A stretch of DNA of 64,000 nucleotides from Acephala macrosclerotiorum (GCA_014904845.1 MU119356.1:35682-99681), one strand, 5' to 3'. Positions 22,308-35,050 are shown, counted from the stretch's first letter. Translations and numbers: made by a program. Notes: generated by a model from the letters alone, not told the origin.

Positions 22308-25300
22308 TTAATTAATAATTATAAAATTATAAAATAATTAAAATTTCTTTTAATCGTACGAATATATCGTTATACGATCGATTAATTAAATTATTATATG
22401 AAAATATTATTTTTTATTTTTAAATATAATTTCGTTTTAATAAAAAAAATATAAAATATATTAAATTATAAAATATTTAAATTAATTTATATATATTTAA
22501 TTATTTATAACGTATAAATTAAAATTCGATTAAAATTAAATTTTTATACGAAAATTTTTTAATAATACTTTAAAAAAAAAACTTTATATTAATAAATAAA
22601 AAAAAAATTTAATAAAAAAAACTCGTATAATAATATTTAAAATATTATTATTTAAATTTATAATTAAATTAAAACTCGATAATCGTATAAACTTTTTATT
22701 ATTTCGAAACGAAATATTATAATTATTTTATTAATTATATTTTCGATTTAATTTTATATTATATTTATTTTTTATATGAATAATTTTAATTATTTTATAT
22801 AATATTTTACGTTTATCGAAATTATTTATAAATTTAATAAAAATATATAAAAATAAAACGAAATACGAAAAGAAATACTATAATATTTTAAATATTCAAT
22901 TTTAAATTTTTTTTTAATTTATATAAAAAAATTAAAATTAAAAAAATTTAATTTTATATAATATTTTTAATAATATTTAAAAAACGAATATTAAAAGTTT
23001 ATTACAAAAAAATTACTAAAAAAACGTACGAATTTCGAATAATAATCGAAATAAAAAAAATCGTTAAATATATTTAATTAAATAACGAGAAATTATATTA
23101 TATAATACGATTATTAAAAACTCGAATAAATTTAAATTCGAATATTTAAAAAATTATATATTAATTTAAAATTTACAATTAAAATCGTTATACGAACTAA
23201 AAAATTATTTATATTTTATTAATAAAATTTAAACTAATAATAATTCGAATAATATTAAATAAATCGTACGTATAAAAAAAATAAAAAATAGTTATTTATT
23301 TCGTATAAATATTCGTAAAAATAAAAAAAATATTATATTTATAAAAAATCGAAATATTAATTTAATTAATATATAAATATAAAACGTATAAAAACATATA
23401 AATAATTTAAAAATTAATTCGTTATAAAATTAAAAATATTCGGAAAAAAAATATAATAATTTTTAATAAAATATAAAAAATTATCGAATAAAAATAAAAT
23501 TAAAAAATAAATTTTTTTTTTAAAATAATAAATAATTTTTTTAATCGTCGAAAAAATCTCGTATAATAATTTTATTATTAAATTGAATAAAATAAATAAA
23601 TTAAAAATTATTTTAATTTTAAATAATTAAATAATAATTTATATTTTAATTCGAAATAATATATTTAATTAATCGTATAAAATATTAAATTTTACGTTTA
23701 AAAATCGTTATTTATTAAACGTATTTTAAAAAATTATATTAAATATTAATATAATTAAAATTTTCATTATTGAAAAATTTTAATTTTTAATATTATAATA
23801 ATAAAATATTATAATTTAATTAAATCGTATAATAATTAAAAATTATTAAATTCGTTTTAAAAAAAAATTAATTATTATAAAAAATATAATAAAAATTAAA
23901 ATATTATTCGAACGAATTATATTTTATATTATTTTAAAAAATATATTATTTTTATTTTATATATAAAATATAAATCGTATAAGAATTAAATTTAATAATT
24001 TAAAAAACGTTTTATTTTAAAAAAATAAAATAATTTATAAATATTTTTAAATTATATAAAAAAAATTATAATATATAATTATTTAATCGATATTGAATTT
24101 TATTAATTATATTAATAATTTAAATATTTTTTCGTATAAAAACTATTTATATTTTTTATACGAATTAAATATTATAATATCGAATTAAAAATAATTAAAC
24201 GTTTTACGAAATTTTATAAAAAATATTAATTTTATTTAAAATTATTTTATATTAATAAATGTATTTTATTTAAATGAAAAATTAATATTTTAAATAATTA
24301 ATAAAATAATAATATTTATTATTATACGATTTTTAAAAATTACAATAATAAAAACGATTTAAAATATTTTTTTTATATATTAAATTAATATATATTAAAA
24401 TTTATTAAATTTTTTTATATATAATATCGAAAAAATTTTTATATTAATCGAATTTTAAAAAAAAATTCGTATAATAATAATTAATATTAAAAAAATATTA
24501 TATATTTTTATAATATTCGTATAAAAGTTTTTAATAAAAATTAAAAAACGAATAATTAAATAAAAAATTAATTTTATTAAATTAAATAAATTGATTTTAA
24601 TTTTTTTATTTTTGAAATATATTTAAAAATAATTAAAATAAACGTTTTATTTTTATTTATAATAAAAAAAATAAAATCAAAACAATATATAATAAAATAA
24701 TTATTAACGAATTAATAATAATTATTTTACGTCGAAATATACAATAACGTAAAATTCGTATTAATAATATTAAAAAAATTTACGATTAATTTATAATTAT
24801 TATACGATAAAAATAATAAATTTTAATAATATTTATAATAAAAAAAAAAAATAATATAAAATTAATTAAAAATTTAAAAAAATGAAAAATAATTATTTTA
24901 AAAATTATAAAAATAAAAAATTAATAATTTAATTATTAAAAAATTTTTTAAATTCGTATAATATAATTTTATTATTTATTAAAAACGTATTTTTAATTTT
25001 TAATTTATAAATAAAATTAAAAAAAAATTAATAAATTATTTGTACAAGAAATTAAAACTCGTTATTTAAATATATAATAATAAAAATAAAAAAATTATTT
25101 TTATATAATTATTAACGATTTAAAAAACGAATTAATAATTATTTTTATTTTTATTTTTCGTATAATAAAAAATTAAATTTTTTAATCGAAATATAATTTA
25201 AATATACGTATAATTTATAATATTTTTAAATCGTTTAATTTTAATTTATATTTTTAAAAAATATAATAATAATCGTACGAAAATTATTATATAAAATATT

Positions 25301-26789
25301 AAAAATAAAAATATATTAATAAATAACATATAATAAATATTATTAAATTAAATTTAAAATAAAACTTTTTATATACAATTTATATTTAATAATTATAATT
25401 TTAAAAAACGCATTTAAAATCGTAAAAATATAAACAAATAATATATTAATATTAAAAAATAAAAATTTTATTAAATTAAAAAATTAAAAATTAAAAAAAA
25501 TTTATAATTTATAAATTTAAAATCGAATATTTATATAAAAAAAATATTAAAAATAACGAATTTATAACGCGTATTTAATAACGATTTATTAATCGAAAAT
25601 AATATTTAATTTAAACGTAATTATTTAATATTAAAAATTATAATTTTAAATATTTTTACGATTTAAAATAATTTAATTTATTAAAATAATATAAAAAATA
25701 AACGCGTTATAAAAAACGTATTAACGTTCAAAATTTATAATATAATCGAAAAAATAAATATAATAATAATAATTAATAATATAATTGAAATAATTATTAT
25801 TTATATTAATTTATACTCGTTATATAAATATTTAATTAAATTAAATACGATTAAAAAAAAGCGTTTAATAATCGTATAAACGTAAAAAACTTATAAAAAT
25901 ATATTAAATTAATAAATAAAATAATTTAATAAACGTAATAATTAAATTAATATTAAATAAAATATTAAAAATTATTTTAAATATTAATAAAATTATTATA
26001 CGAATTAAAAATTAAATTAAACGAAAAAAAAAAAAATTAAAAATTATTTTAAAAATTTAAAATATATTAATATTATTTATATGTTATATAAATTTTATAT
26101 TTATATTTATTTATAAATCGTACGAATAAAAAATTAAAAAAATCGAAATTATTAATTTAATTATTTAATTTAAACTTTTTTTTAATTTTTTCGTTTAAAT
26201 ACTCGTTTTAAATATTATATAAAAATTAAAAAAACGTTTAAATTTTTATTTAAAATTTTTTTTATATAAAACTCGAAAAATTTAATATAAAACGAAATAT
26301 TATTTATATTTATAAATAAAAAAAAAAACTATTATACGTATTTTAATTAATTTAAAACGATTAAATTATTTTACGTATTTAATAAAAAATTTTATCGTAT
26401 AAACGTATTAATAATAAATTTTTTATTATTTTTATTATTATTATTATTTTCGTTCGAAAACGAAAAAAATAAATAATAACAAATAATATAATCGCGCTAT
26501 TTATAATTATTATAATATTTATCGAAATAATTAATTAATTTAATATACTCGAAAAACGAATTAAATTTATATTAAAAATATTTAATATATAATTTTATAA
26601 CGATAATATTTTTTAATTAAATTAAAAAAATATTAATATATAACGATTTATATATCGTAATTTATTAAAATTATTTATTATAAATTATTATAATAAAAAA
26701 ATATTATTTATTAATTATTAATATATAAAATCGAATTTTTATTAAAAAACGTAATAATAATAATAATAATAATAACGTTATAAAAAACG

Positions 26790-26855
26790 AAAATTTTATT
26801 ATACGAATAATATATTAATTTTTTCTCGTATAAAATTAAAAAAAAAAAAATTTTA

Positions 26856-26888
<33 letters not shown>

Positions 26889-27156
26889 AATTAAAAAAAA
26901 AAATTATATATTACGTATAATAATATTATAAATATATNNNNNNNNNNNNNNNNNNNNNNNNNNNNNNNNNNNNNNNNNNNNNNNNNNNNNNNNNNNNNNN
27001 NNNNNNNNAAAATTTTATTATACGAATAATATATTAATTTTTTCTTATAAAAATAAAAAAAAAAAAAAAAAAACTCTTTTTATATTTATTAATATTATAT
27101 AATACTAAATTACAAAATTAAATTATATATTACGTATAATAATATTATAAATATAT
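26790..27156. repeat. Assembly gap flanked by two related 148-bp blocks
   Basis: Positions 26938-27008 are N (71 bases). The 148 bp before the gap (26790-26937) and the 148 bp after it (27009-27156) start with the same AAAATTTTATTATACG block and end with the same ATATTACGTATAATAATATT block, with a divergent middle (a TTA microsatellite on the left only). Either a tandem duplication or unmerged overlapping contig ends. Confidence 0.75.
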
Positions 27157-27254
27157 TTTTTTTAATTTATTTTTTTATAATACTTTTTAATTACGTTTTT
27201 TTAAATATTTAACGCGTCGTATAATATTTTTTATTATAAAGAAAAAATTACTAA

Positions 27255-27503
27255 TATCGCGAAAAACGTAATTCGAAATACTAAATCACGTGTCGAGTGC
27301 GCTAACGCAATCGATAAAACTATTTGCGTTTCGTACGACGCACTAGATATTCCATATATTAAGCATTCTTTCTTTAGATAAAAAAGTAGATATAATAAAA
27401 TATAATATTATTGGATTAGCTTATACGAAGCTAGCCCTATAATCTGTATCCGCCGTACTCTATTCACGTGAATCACATTCGAATTTTACCTGTTTTTCCA
27501 ACA
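27255..27503. repeat. Right LTR of the 22-27.5 kb element
   Basis: 249 bp, same length as the left LTR and the solo LTR. Its first half is moderately mutated, and its last 90 bp are almost identical to the solo LTR up to TTTTTCCAACA. The mutation gradient is the mirror image of the left LTR. Confidence 0.88.
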
Positions 27504-27822
27504 ATTAATAAACCTTGGATCTCTAGGCGAGGCGGGGAAATTGAGAACATGTAGGTGCAACGAATAACCAAAGTCTAGCCCAGAGTGAAATGCAACAGAA
27601 CCCCTACTAGCAAACTCCATGCACCCCCAGAAGTATCCGGCCAAACACAAACGCAATTTCAAACAATGCCATCTTCTAATATCCGCATGCTTCTGTTTCC
27701 GAAATTCGAGCTTCCAGCAATAATGAACAGATCGCACACAGTCCAAGAAGTATCGTAACCACCATACGTCAGGATACAGCACAGAACATGTCGGCGACAC
27801 ACAAGGCAGGACTTTTCGGTCC
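27504..27822. other. Short intergenic stretch between LTR and LPMO-like gene
   Basis: Normal base composition returns immediately after the LTR. A minus-strand frame (27486-27800) has no domain. This should contain the 3' untranslated region of the LPMO-like gene. Confidence 0.4.
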
Positions 27823-28953
27823 TTAAACGAGGCGTTTAAGAAGTCTTCCGAGGATTAGCTTGTTAGCTGAAGCACCGCTCGTGGAGGTAGGCGCAATAAC
27901 GGTGGCAGCAAGGTCGCACTTAGATGCCGCCATACGAGAGATTGCGGACACCTCGTCCTCGTTGTTCATTGCCAAAACTGTAGGCGCGCTGGCGACAGGG
28001 GTAGATGTCGAGGTCTCAAGGGTGGTTTGGGTGCTCGACAAGACAGCCTCCTCAGATGAGATCAGGAGAGCTGGGGTACTCATGGAGGCGGGCTCTTCCG
28101 CTGTGATTGATACAACTGAGGCGCTTGAGGCGATGGGCTTCTCTGGTAGCATCCAGGAAACTGTGGTGAAGGGAGGGATAGCGGCGGAGGTGCTCTCACT
28201 GCTTGTCGAGGTGCTGCTGAGCTTGCCAGAGGAAAAGGTAATTGAGGTGCTAGGCTCGACTGGTGCCAGGTCCATAGTAGACGAGCTGGATGCAGATGAG
28301 ATGACGGCTGCCGATCTAGGTTCCTGGGCAGAGCCTGCAACGTTTCCAACGCCATTGACGGGTGCACAACCAGCTAGTGTATCGGGTGTGCCTCGAAAAG
28401 CAGCCGTGACATCTGGTCCCGGAAAGGGATACTTGACTTCGGTCGTCTCAGTCGTGCTGCAACCATTGCCGAGATTCGCAACAAAGATATCAGGTCGAGC
28501 AGAGAAAGGAACTACCGGAGCAGCACCTTCCGAGCCTGCGACAATTGTGACTGGAGAGCAACTTTGGTAAATCTCTCGATTGCCGACCTTGTTGTGCCAT
28601 GTCCATGCGAAGACAGCAGATCCCGTTGGAGCATCAGCTGGGACCGTGAACGAGAATGTCTGCCCGTCACTGAGAGGGCAGGAACCTTCGTAGCTGTGGA
28701 TGACGGTAAATTTGCTGAATTTGTCCTGAGGGTATGCAAGCGCAATTTGGCAAGATCCTCCTTCGTGAACAGCTCCTCCCATCACAGAGAACGTGCCAGC
28801 TGCGCCGGCAGTGTATGTGTGGGTAGAGGCGCCAATGCCATCCGGATGATTTACCATGTCCAAATGATAACCCTTGCAAGGAAAGAAGCCTTGGCCACCA
28901 AGAGGATTCGTGGCGGAATAATCGATTGTTTGGTAGTCGAACGCAACTTTTTT
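27823..28953 (-). pseudogene. AA11-like lytic polysaccharide monooxygenase, 5'-truncated
   Basis: AA11 enzymes are secreted copper enzymes that oxidatively cleave chitin. The frame is open from about 28953 to 27823. It contains FDYQTIDYSATNPL, FFPCKGYH, GGAVHEGGSCQ (the second histidine of the copper brace), HSYEGSCPL, FAWTWHNKVGNREIYQ (axial Tyr region) and YPFPGPDV, followed by a long Ser/Thr-rich linker and a short basic C-terminus. What is missing is the signal peptide and the N-terminal His1 that completes the copper site. The sequence becomes unrelated (A-run, then AT-rich from about 29130) just upstream of VAFDYQ, and no ATG with a leader is found. An upstream exon after an unrecognised intron is possible but I found no candidate. 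The ATG at 28863 lies inside the conserved domain and is not a credible start. An antisense 236-codon frame overlaps and is a shadow. Confidence 0.72.
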
Positions 28954-30611
28954 TTCTTAATTCCAAGGTCGGTTAATAAGCTGGCCGCTTCTGCTCAGGC
29001 GCTAATCACCCTCGGCTCACCCTCTCCTTACCCAGATCACCTGAGCTGCCTGAGGAACTTGAGTAGTCCGTGAGTATTGTCTATTACTTACTCGTGTGTT
29101 TGATATCCAATTAGGCTGGATGTAGACTAGAAACATTATTTTATTTTTGTTAAATTTTATTAATAATTTTTAAAAAATAATATTTTTAATAATTAAATTA
29201 TTTTAAATAATTAATTATTAATTAATTTATTAAATCGAGTTTAATTAAACTTTATATATTAATTATTAATTATAATTATTTAAATATAATTTTTTATAAT
29301 AAATTGAAATAAAAAAACTAATATATAAATAAATAAAATCGAAATTAATTTAATTTTATTAATTATTTAAATATTTAATTAAATAAAATAATTAATAATT
29401 ATTCAATATTATTAAATAACCACGTGACTTTCGCATATAATATTATATAAAATTTGAGTATAATAATAAATTGGAAATTTTTTTATTTTATATATTAAAA
29501 CTTAAAAATTTATATAATTTAAATTAAAAGAAAGTTTAAAAATTACATCTTTTTAATATAAAATAAATTCTTAAAAATTTTTATTTTATATTAGTAAAAT
29601 ATTCGAAATTTAAATAAGCGAGTTATTTTATTTAATTAGATTTACTTTTTAAACTTTTTCGCGTATTTAATTAATTAATAAAATTATTTTTAATACGTGA
29701 TTTTATTTAATAACTTATTAAATAAAATAAAAATAATATTTAAATTATTTATAAATAAAATAATTTATTTTATTTTCGTTATTAAATATTATTTAATTTC
29801 TTATATTAAATTTCATATATAAACGAATTTTAAAATTATTTCAATTTTTTTTTTTATGCTTTATAAGTAGTAAACCATGGATAACTATAATTAAAATTAG
29901 TTGGTTTACTTTTAAAAGTACTAGTTTGAGTATAGTTACTTTCAAATATCAATTAATTGATTATACTCGCTATATACAATACTGTTTTTTAATATCTCGA
30001 TAAACTCCCAAGAGCGCAAATTTACCAAGTTATATTTCACTTTGAGTCTAGGGATATTGCAAGTTTGACTATTCTCTTTTTAATAGATCTCTTCCCGGCT
30101 ATATATTTGTCTTCAAATCTCCATCGGAATCGAGTGAAATCTCAAGATGGTCAGAGGTTGGCAAATCCTAATATTAGTGCTTATAGCATGGCGAGTTAAA
30201 GGTCACTGTTATAAATGGAGATAGTATTGAAATTTGAATCTTTGTGAATATATTCTTCACTGGTCAAACTGATCTATCTGGCCATATCGTCTTCTTGAGT
30301 CTCACCCAAGCGGCCCAAGCACACTTCAATCTAGTAAATCATTGATCGAAGCCCCAAACTGAAAACCCTTCACCTGAACTTCCCAATTCTAACTTCTTAG
30401 ATCAGCTATTAGAACCTATACTCTCCGCACGTTAGACAAGCTCGCGCTTTAGATTTAATTATAAATGTAGATCCGACGATAATTGATGTTACTAATACCT
30501 TACATCTTCTCTACTAGACTTTGATAGCACACCACTTCATCACTGCTATCTATTCTCACTATAGCTCGAAATCATCTGATACAACCTCAGCACCCCTTTC
30601 TGAGCTCATCT
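28954..30611. other. AT-rich repeat island and intergenic DNA
   Basis: About 29130-29860 is nearly pure A/T with scattered CpG and a CACGTGAC core, typical of a RIP-degraded transposon whose ends I cannot define. The remaining flank (29870-30611) has normal composition and no recognised gene. The 28.9-29.1 kb junction truncates the LPMO-like gene. Confidence 0.6.
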
Positions 30612-32124
30612 CTAAAATTTGAACCTTGAAGACGCTTGAGAGGGTTCAATTTCCCAGAGTTGCGTTCCAATCGCGTCAAATAGATCCTTTGTCACAATGT
30701 CTCGAACGAATTCCCCTCGTGTGTGATGTGAGATGTGATGTTCAAGGACACTCTTACAAATTTCTGTGAGAGATCGTGAATAATCTGGTGGAATGGCTGT
30801 CCGGCAACATTGTGCACAGAGGTTGAGGAGCCCGAATATCTTGTCCCTTGCATCCTCACATTCGGCTTTTGAGTTTCTCGACATAACTTCTAGCAACGCC
30901 ATAGGCTTCTGATTTATAACGTTCGGTCCGTTCAATTGAAAGAGGCTCATGGTGGGAGAGGTCCACATCTTTGCGGCAGCGGTATCATCTGCCCAGCGAC
31001 AAAATTCCCACCAAATGTTCCCATGCAGGAACAACCTTCGAAAGATAGCGAGATCAAAAGTGATTGAGCCACATTGGATTATCCCTCGATGGCTTAGTAC
31101 GAGTTCTTGAATGATCCAAAGACGAGTCCAATAAGTTCTGTGGCATAGTTCCAGCAGAGCGTCTACTTTAAGAGCCAACTGGCAATCCAGCCTCATATCC
31201 TTCTCGTATTTGGCTATTTTTCGTCTAGAGAGATGTAGGTTCTTGTCAACGCTTAGTTCGTGCAAGAAGGTCTGGGCGAGATTTACATGATTTCCTGGCA
31301 TCATCATATCTCGTTTTTCCAATCCAATCCATGCAACCACCCCCAATGCTTGGGAATAGATTCTCCCCATCTGGTCAACTTGGTGGTTACGCTCTGGGAT
31401 ATTGCTTTGATCAATACAAATCGCATCAATCCAGAAGGTCCGTGGGCCGTCTTCCAACCGGAGACAACGAAGCGCCAACCAGAGATTCTCACGAACGAAG
31501 TGCTCCTGGCCATTGAGCTTGATTCCGAAGACACCAGGGCACGGGGGACCCCATTCATAGGATAATGCTTCATATGTAGACTTATCGTTCAGACTGGCGA
31601 GAATGAGCTCGCATTTGATCTCGTCCGTCACCCGGCCAGGCTGCAAATGTATAAGCCGGATCTCAGATTTGGTGGTATCCAAAGCAGTGTAAGGGAAGGC
31701 TGCTATTTTCTGGTCCATTATAGTAGGAAGTGGGGACTTCGTAGCTATAGTTTTCGGGTTACTTGATTGTCTAGCAATAATTCTCTCGAGCTCAGGCCCC
31801 ACGATATCCCCTTCGTCTCCAGATTCTTCAAATATCGTCAATTCTCCCGGGCTATTCCTCTGTGGATTGTGTGCGGGGACGTGCCGGTTGTCATGGATAA
31901 TGCCGTCAATCTCGATCCATTCGTCTGCGGTGAAGTAGCCAGTTCCCCGGACGGTACGAAGAGCCTACAATGAAACTGGTAAGCAGTGTAAAAGGCGTAG
32001 ACAGATTGCCAAAGAGATTACCTACCACCTTCACTTGGTCCAATATTCTTGCTCTTTTCGCTGAAATTTTTGGCCTGATATTAAAAGCTGTAAGCACCCT
32101 TGGGTAATGTCTTGTGTCACACAA
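30612..32124 (-). CDS. HET-domain protein (heterokaryon incompatibility family)
   Basis: HET proteins control self/non-self recognition and cell death on hyphal fusion. Exon 2 (31964-30612) carries the domain: YEALSYEWG, FWIDAICIDQSNIPERNHQV, RLWIIQEL and DARDKIFGLL, in the usual order. Exon 1 is proposed as 32124-32026, spliced by a 61-nt intron (GTAGGT donor, TTGTAG acceptor, phase 0), giving 483 residues. This start is an inference: the open frame extends upstream of 31841 through GYFTADEWIEIDG without a Met before the acceptor. The C-terminal half beyond the domain shows no STAND/NACHT or repeat module, and the protein ends soon after the domain region, which is short for the family. It is flanked on both sides by AT-rich islands. 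No stop or frameshift is seen. Confidence 0.85.
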
Positions 32125-35050
32125 TACGACACGGCGTCAGCTGTGATGAAGTTGATGGTCGTATAGACTTCTAAGGACGATTTATTGCGGGTACGGTTGA
32201 AATGGCATCGGTTTTTTAAAGCATTCAGGCATCAATTTACTAGCGCAAGCCACCTAAAATAAAATTAGGCAGAAGTTCAATTTCTCTCACGTGATGCAGC
32301 AGAAATATTGCCGAGGGCCGGTGATATGTCAAAATCCTCAGGCAAAAATCTACACTTCCAGTGCAACACCTCAAAGCAGGAGAAATAAGCGAATGCTGGG
32401 CCTTGGAGTTTGGCTAGCTATAAGAGGTTAGTGCCTCTTAAAATGTGGGTCAAAAATAAAAATCATTAAGTATTCGCAACTGAAGCCGATTTCTGTGACA
32501 GGCCAGCTATGAATCAATAACTTCTATTCAATCTAGTATATAGTCCTTAGGATACAAAATGAGGAAGTAAGAGAGCGTAGAAGGAGAAACTCTTAAAACA
32601 ACCAAAACACTTCTAATCAAGCTAGCGGCCGCATCACGTGCACAGCTGGTCTAAGAACCAGATCTGTGACAATTTCGAACTTTATTATAATGCCCGGAAG
32701 TCCATTTTATTGATCACCTCACTTTTTGGATGGTCTCCAAAATGATTCTAAGGACTTCCACCTGTCTAACCTATTCGGTTCAGCCGACAGCAGCGACTGG
32801 ACGACATGAGTAGTTGGACGATATAAGAGACTAGACGGCAAGAGTGGCTAGACGATATAATTGTATCTCGTATATATATATTACTTTTGCAATTTATAAA
32901 AAATTCGTAATAAATTATAATAATAAACTTTCGATTAAAAACTAATTTTTTAATAATTTAATAAATTTAATATTATAATTTATAATTAATATAATATAAA
33001 TTATAAAAATATTTTAAATTTTAAATTAAAATATAAATAAAATATATATATAATTATAATTATAATATAATTAAATTATATTAAAATTTATTATATAATT
33101 TATTTAAAATAAAATAAAATTTATATAATAAGAATTATATTAAAATAATAATATAAAATTATATAATATAATATTAAAAATTATATAAAAATAATTAATT
33201 TTTATTATTAAATAATATTAAAATTTAATTTATTATATATTATATATATATATATTTAAATAAAATTTATTTTTAAATTAATATATTTATTTAAAAAAAA
33301 TATATATAAAATTTATATAATAAAACGTAATATTTTTAAATTTTTTATATTAAAATATATTAAAATATTTTATTTTTAATATTTAATATTTTTTATAAAA
33401 AAAATTTAATTTCACGTAAAAAAATTATAAAAAAAAACGTTTTTATTTACGTTAACGAAATTAATATAAATATAAATAAAAATTTTATATTATTTTAAAA
33501 TTTAAATTATTAAAAATAAAATATAATACGAAATACGAAAAATATTTTATTATATTTTTAACGATAATTAAAAATATTTTATTAAAGAAAAAAAGTTTAT
33601 TTAAAATTTACGTAATAAAACGTAATATTTTTGAAAAATTTAAATCACGTTTTTGCGCTAAGGTTTTGCCAAGAAAGACTAAAATGTGTCGCTTTTGGTA
33701 TTTAGCGCTCCCGTAGTTTAGAGTTGCTCCCCGTAGAACAGCTCTAGCTCCACGTAAAGGGTTATAAAAGGGGAACGCCTCTACTCGCGCCGGCGGAGCC
33801 GGTGCGAACAAAAACTCTATAAATTCATTTCAAAGTTCAAGTCGTCAAAGGCAGGGCATGGCGCGAGGCACGAGGGACATCCCACTATATAATAATTCAA
33901 AGTTAGAATATTACAAAGATCACGTGACGAGTTTTAATGTGACCCGATTGTACTTCGAATCTAAAAATAGTTTCGAGGTAAGCTTATTTACCCACACGGT
34001 AGTTCGTTTGTATTTTGTGTGATTTCCGGGATCGTGCTTAGAACTTTATGACGCAGCGTTACATGGGAGCGCTAGAGTGAGTGAGGGGCCGAATTGGGTC
34101 CCAAAGCACTGGCGTTGAACACCAGCGTTGGGGAGGAGCTAAATTCGGCTCCCTGACGCTGGCGTATCCGTCTCACTAGCGCTTGAACGCCTCCTTTTCA
34201 ACGCCAGCGTCAACCGAGGAGTGTTCTACCGGGAGCCCTCCCAGTCTCCAGTAGTGAAACTCCTCCTTGCCCACTGCCTCATTCGCCAGTATCCTCGACC
34301 GTATGGAACTTCGAATCATGTTTGTCTTGAGGGTTAATCGGGTTTCAGTATCAAAAATGGCCTTTCAGATCATCTTGAATGTAGCTTAACTAGGGTTATA
34401 TATTGAGAAAGTCAGTGGCGTGATATTGTTGAATATCAGAAGAGGTCATACCCGAGGGCGAGCATGCGAGCATGGTCACGAGAACTACAAGAACCCCTCA
34501 TGCAATATAAACCTTCCTATGGTGAGACGATGTCCAACATTCTCGTGCGTCAAAATGTACTGTAAGAAATAAAGTATATCTTCCGGCTTTGTGCACAAAT
34601 GGTATCTCACGTGGGCGTGGAGGTCAGGAAGTTGCCATTCTCTTCTTTCAACTTCGCTTCCGAAGCCTCATCGCACCATCTCCTCATACATGCTTTTCTC
34701 CCGCCCAGCTACGCTCAATGGATTGTTTTCATCTGCATCGTTGTTTTCATGGCATGATTGCATACTACGTAGTACGCCAACCCCTCCACTTCGGTGATCT
34801 CACCGCCGCCACCCTCAGTCACAAAAGAGGAAGCCTCGGTGACTAACGTGGACACCGAAACGAAAAGCCAGCCATTGGTACCCAGCAAAGCTCGCAACTC
34901 CATTACCCGTTATTTGCATTTTGAAAAAGTATAAAAAGATCCATCTTCGGCCTTTCGCGGTGCAACAAAAGTTCTGGCATCCTTAATGACTGTCTAAGTT
35001 TTCTCTTATTCGCATGAAATAGTAGCAGTATTACCACAACAACACATTCC
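32125..35050. other. Intergenic region with AT-rich island, tandem repeat and inverted repeats
   Basis: No gene recognised. About 32870-33640 is a nearly pure A/T island (RIP-degraded repeat). Just before it, 32788-32860 has four imperfect units of about 18 bp built on (T)GGACGATATAAGAG/TAGACGGCAAGAG. Just after it, around 33770, a TATAAAAG box is followed by GCGCCGGCGGAGCCGGTGCG. At 34085-34225 there is a GC-rich block with repeated CTGGCGT/ACGCCAG motifs. Short frames in 34.5-34.9 kb carry no domain. Confidence 0.55.

Larger units (their letters stand above)
22059..27503. mobile_element. LTR retrotransposon, full length, mutationally destroyed
   Basis: Two 249-bp LTRs (22059-22307 and 27255-27503) bound an internal region of about 4.9 kb. 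Both match a well-preserved solo LTR at 36155-36403. The flanks GTTAG (22054-22058) and ATTAA (27504-27508) read as a 5-bp target-site duplication in which both G bases became A. The interior is almost pure A/T, with the remaining C and G mostly in CpG, and has no open frame, so gag-pol cannot be recognised and the superfamily (Copia or Gypsy) is unknown. An assembly gap (N, 26938-27008) interrupts it. Orientation cannot be assigned. Confidence 0.88.

Noticed and set aside
26862..26889. TTA microsatellite in the retrotransposon
   Set aside because: Simple-sequence growth in AT-saturated DNA; not a CRISPR or regulatory array.
27860..28570. 236-codon plus-strand frame opposite the LPMO-like gene
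   Set aside because: It is the antisense of a Ser/Thr-rich coding region, whose codon use leaves the other strand open; no domain is seen.
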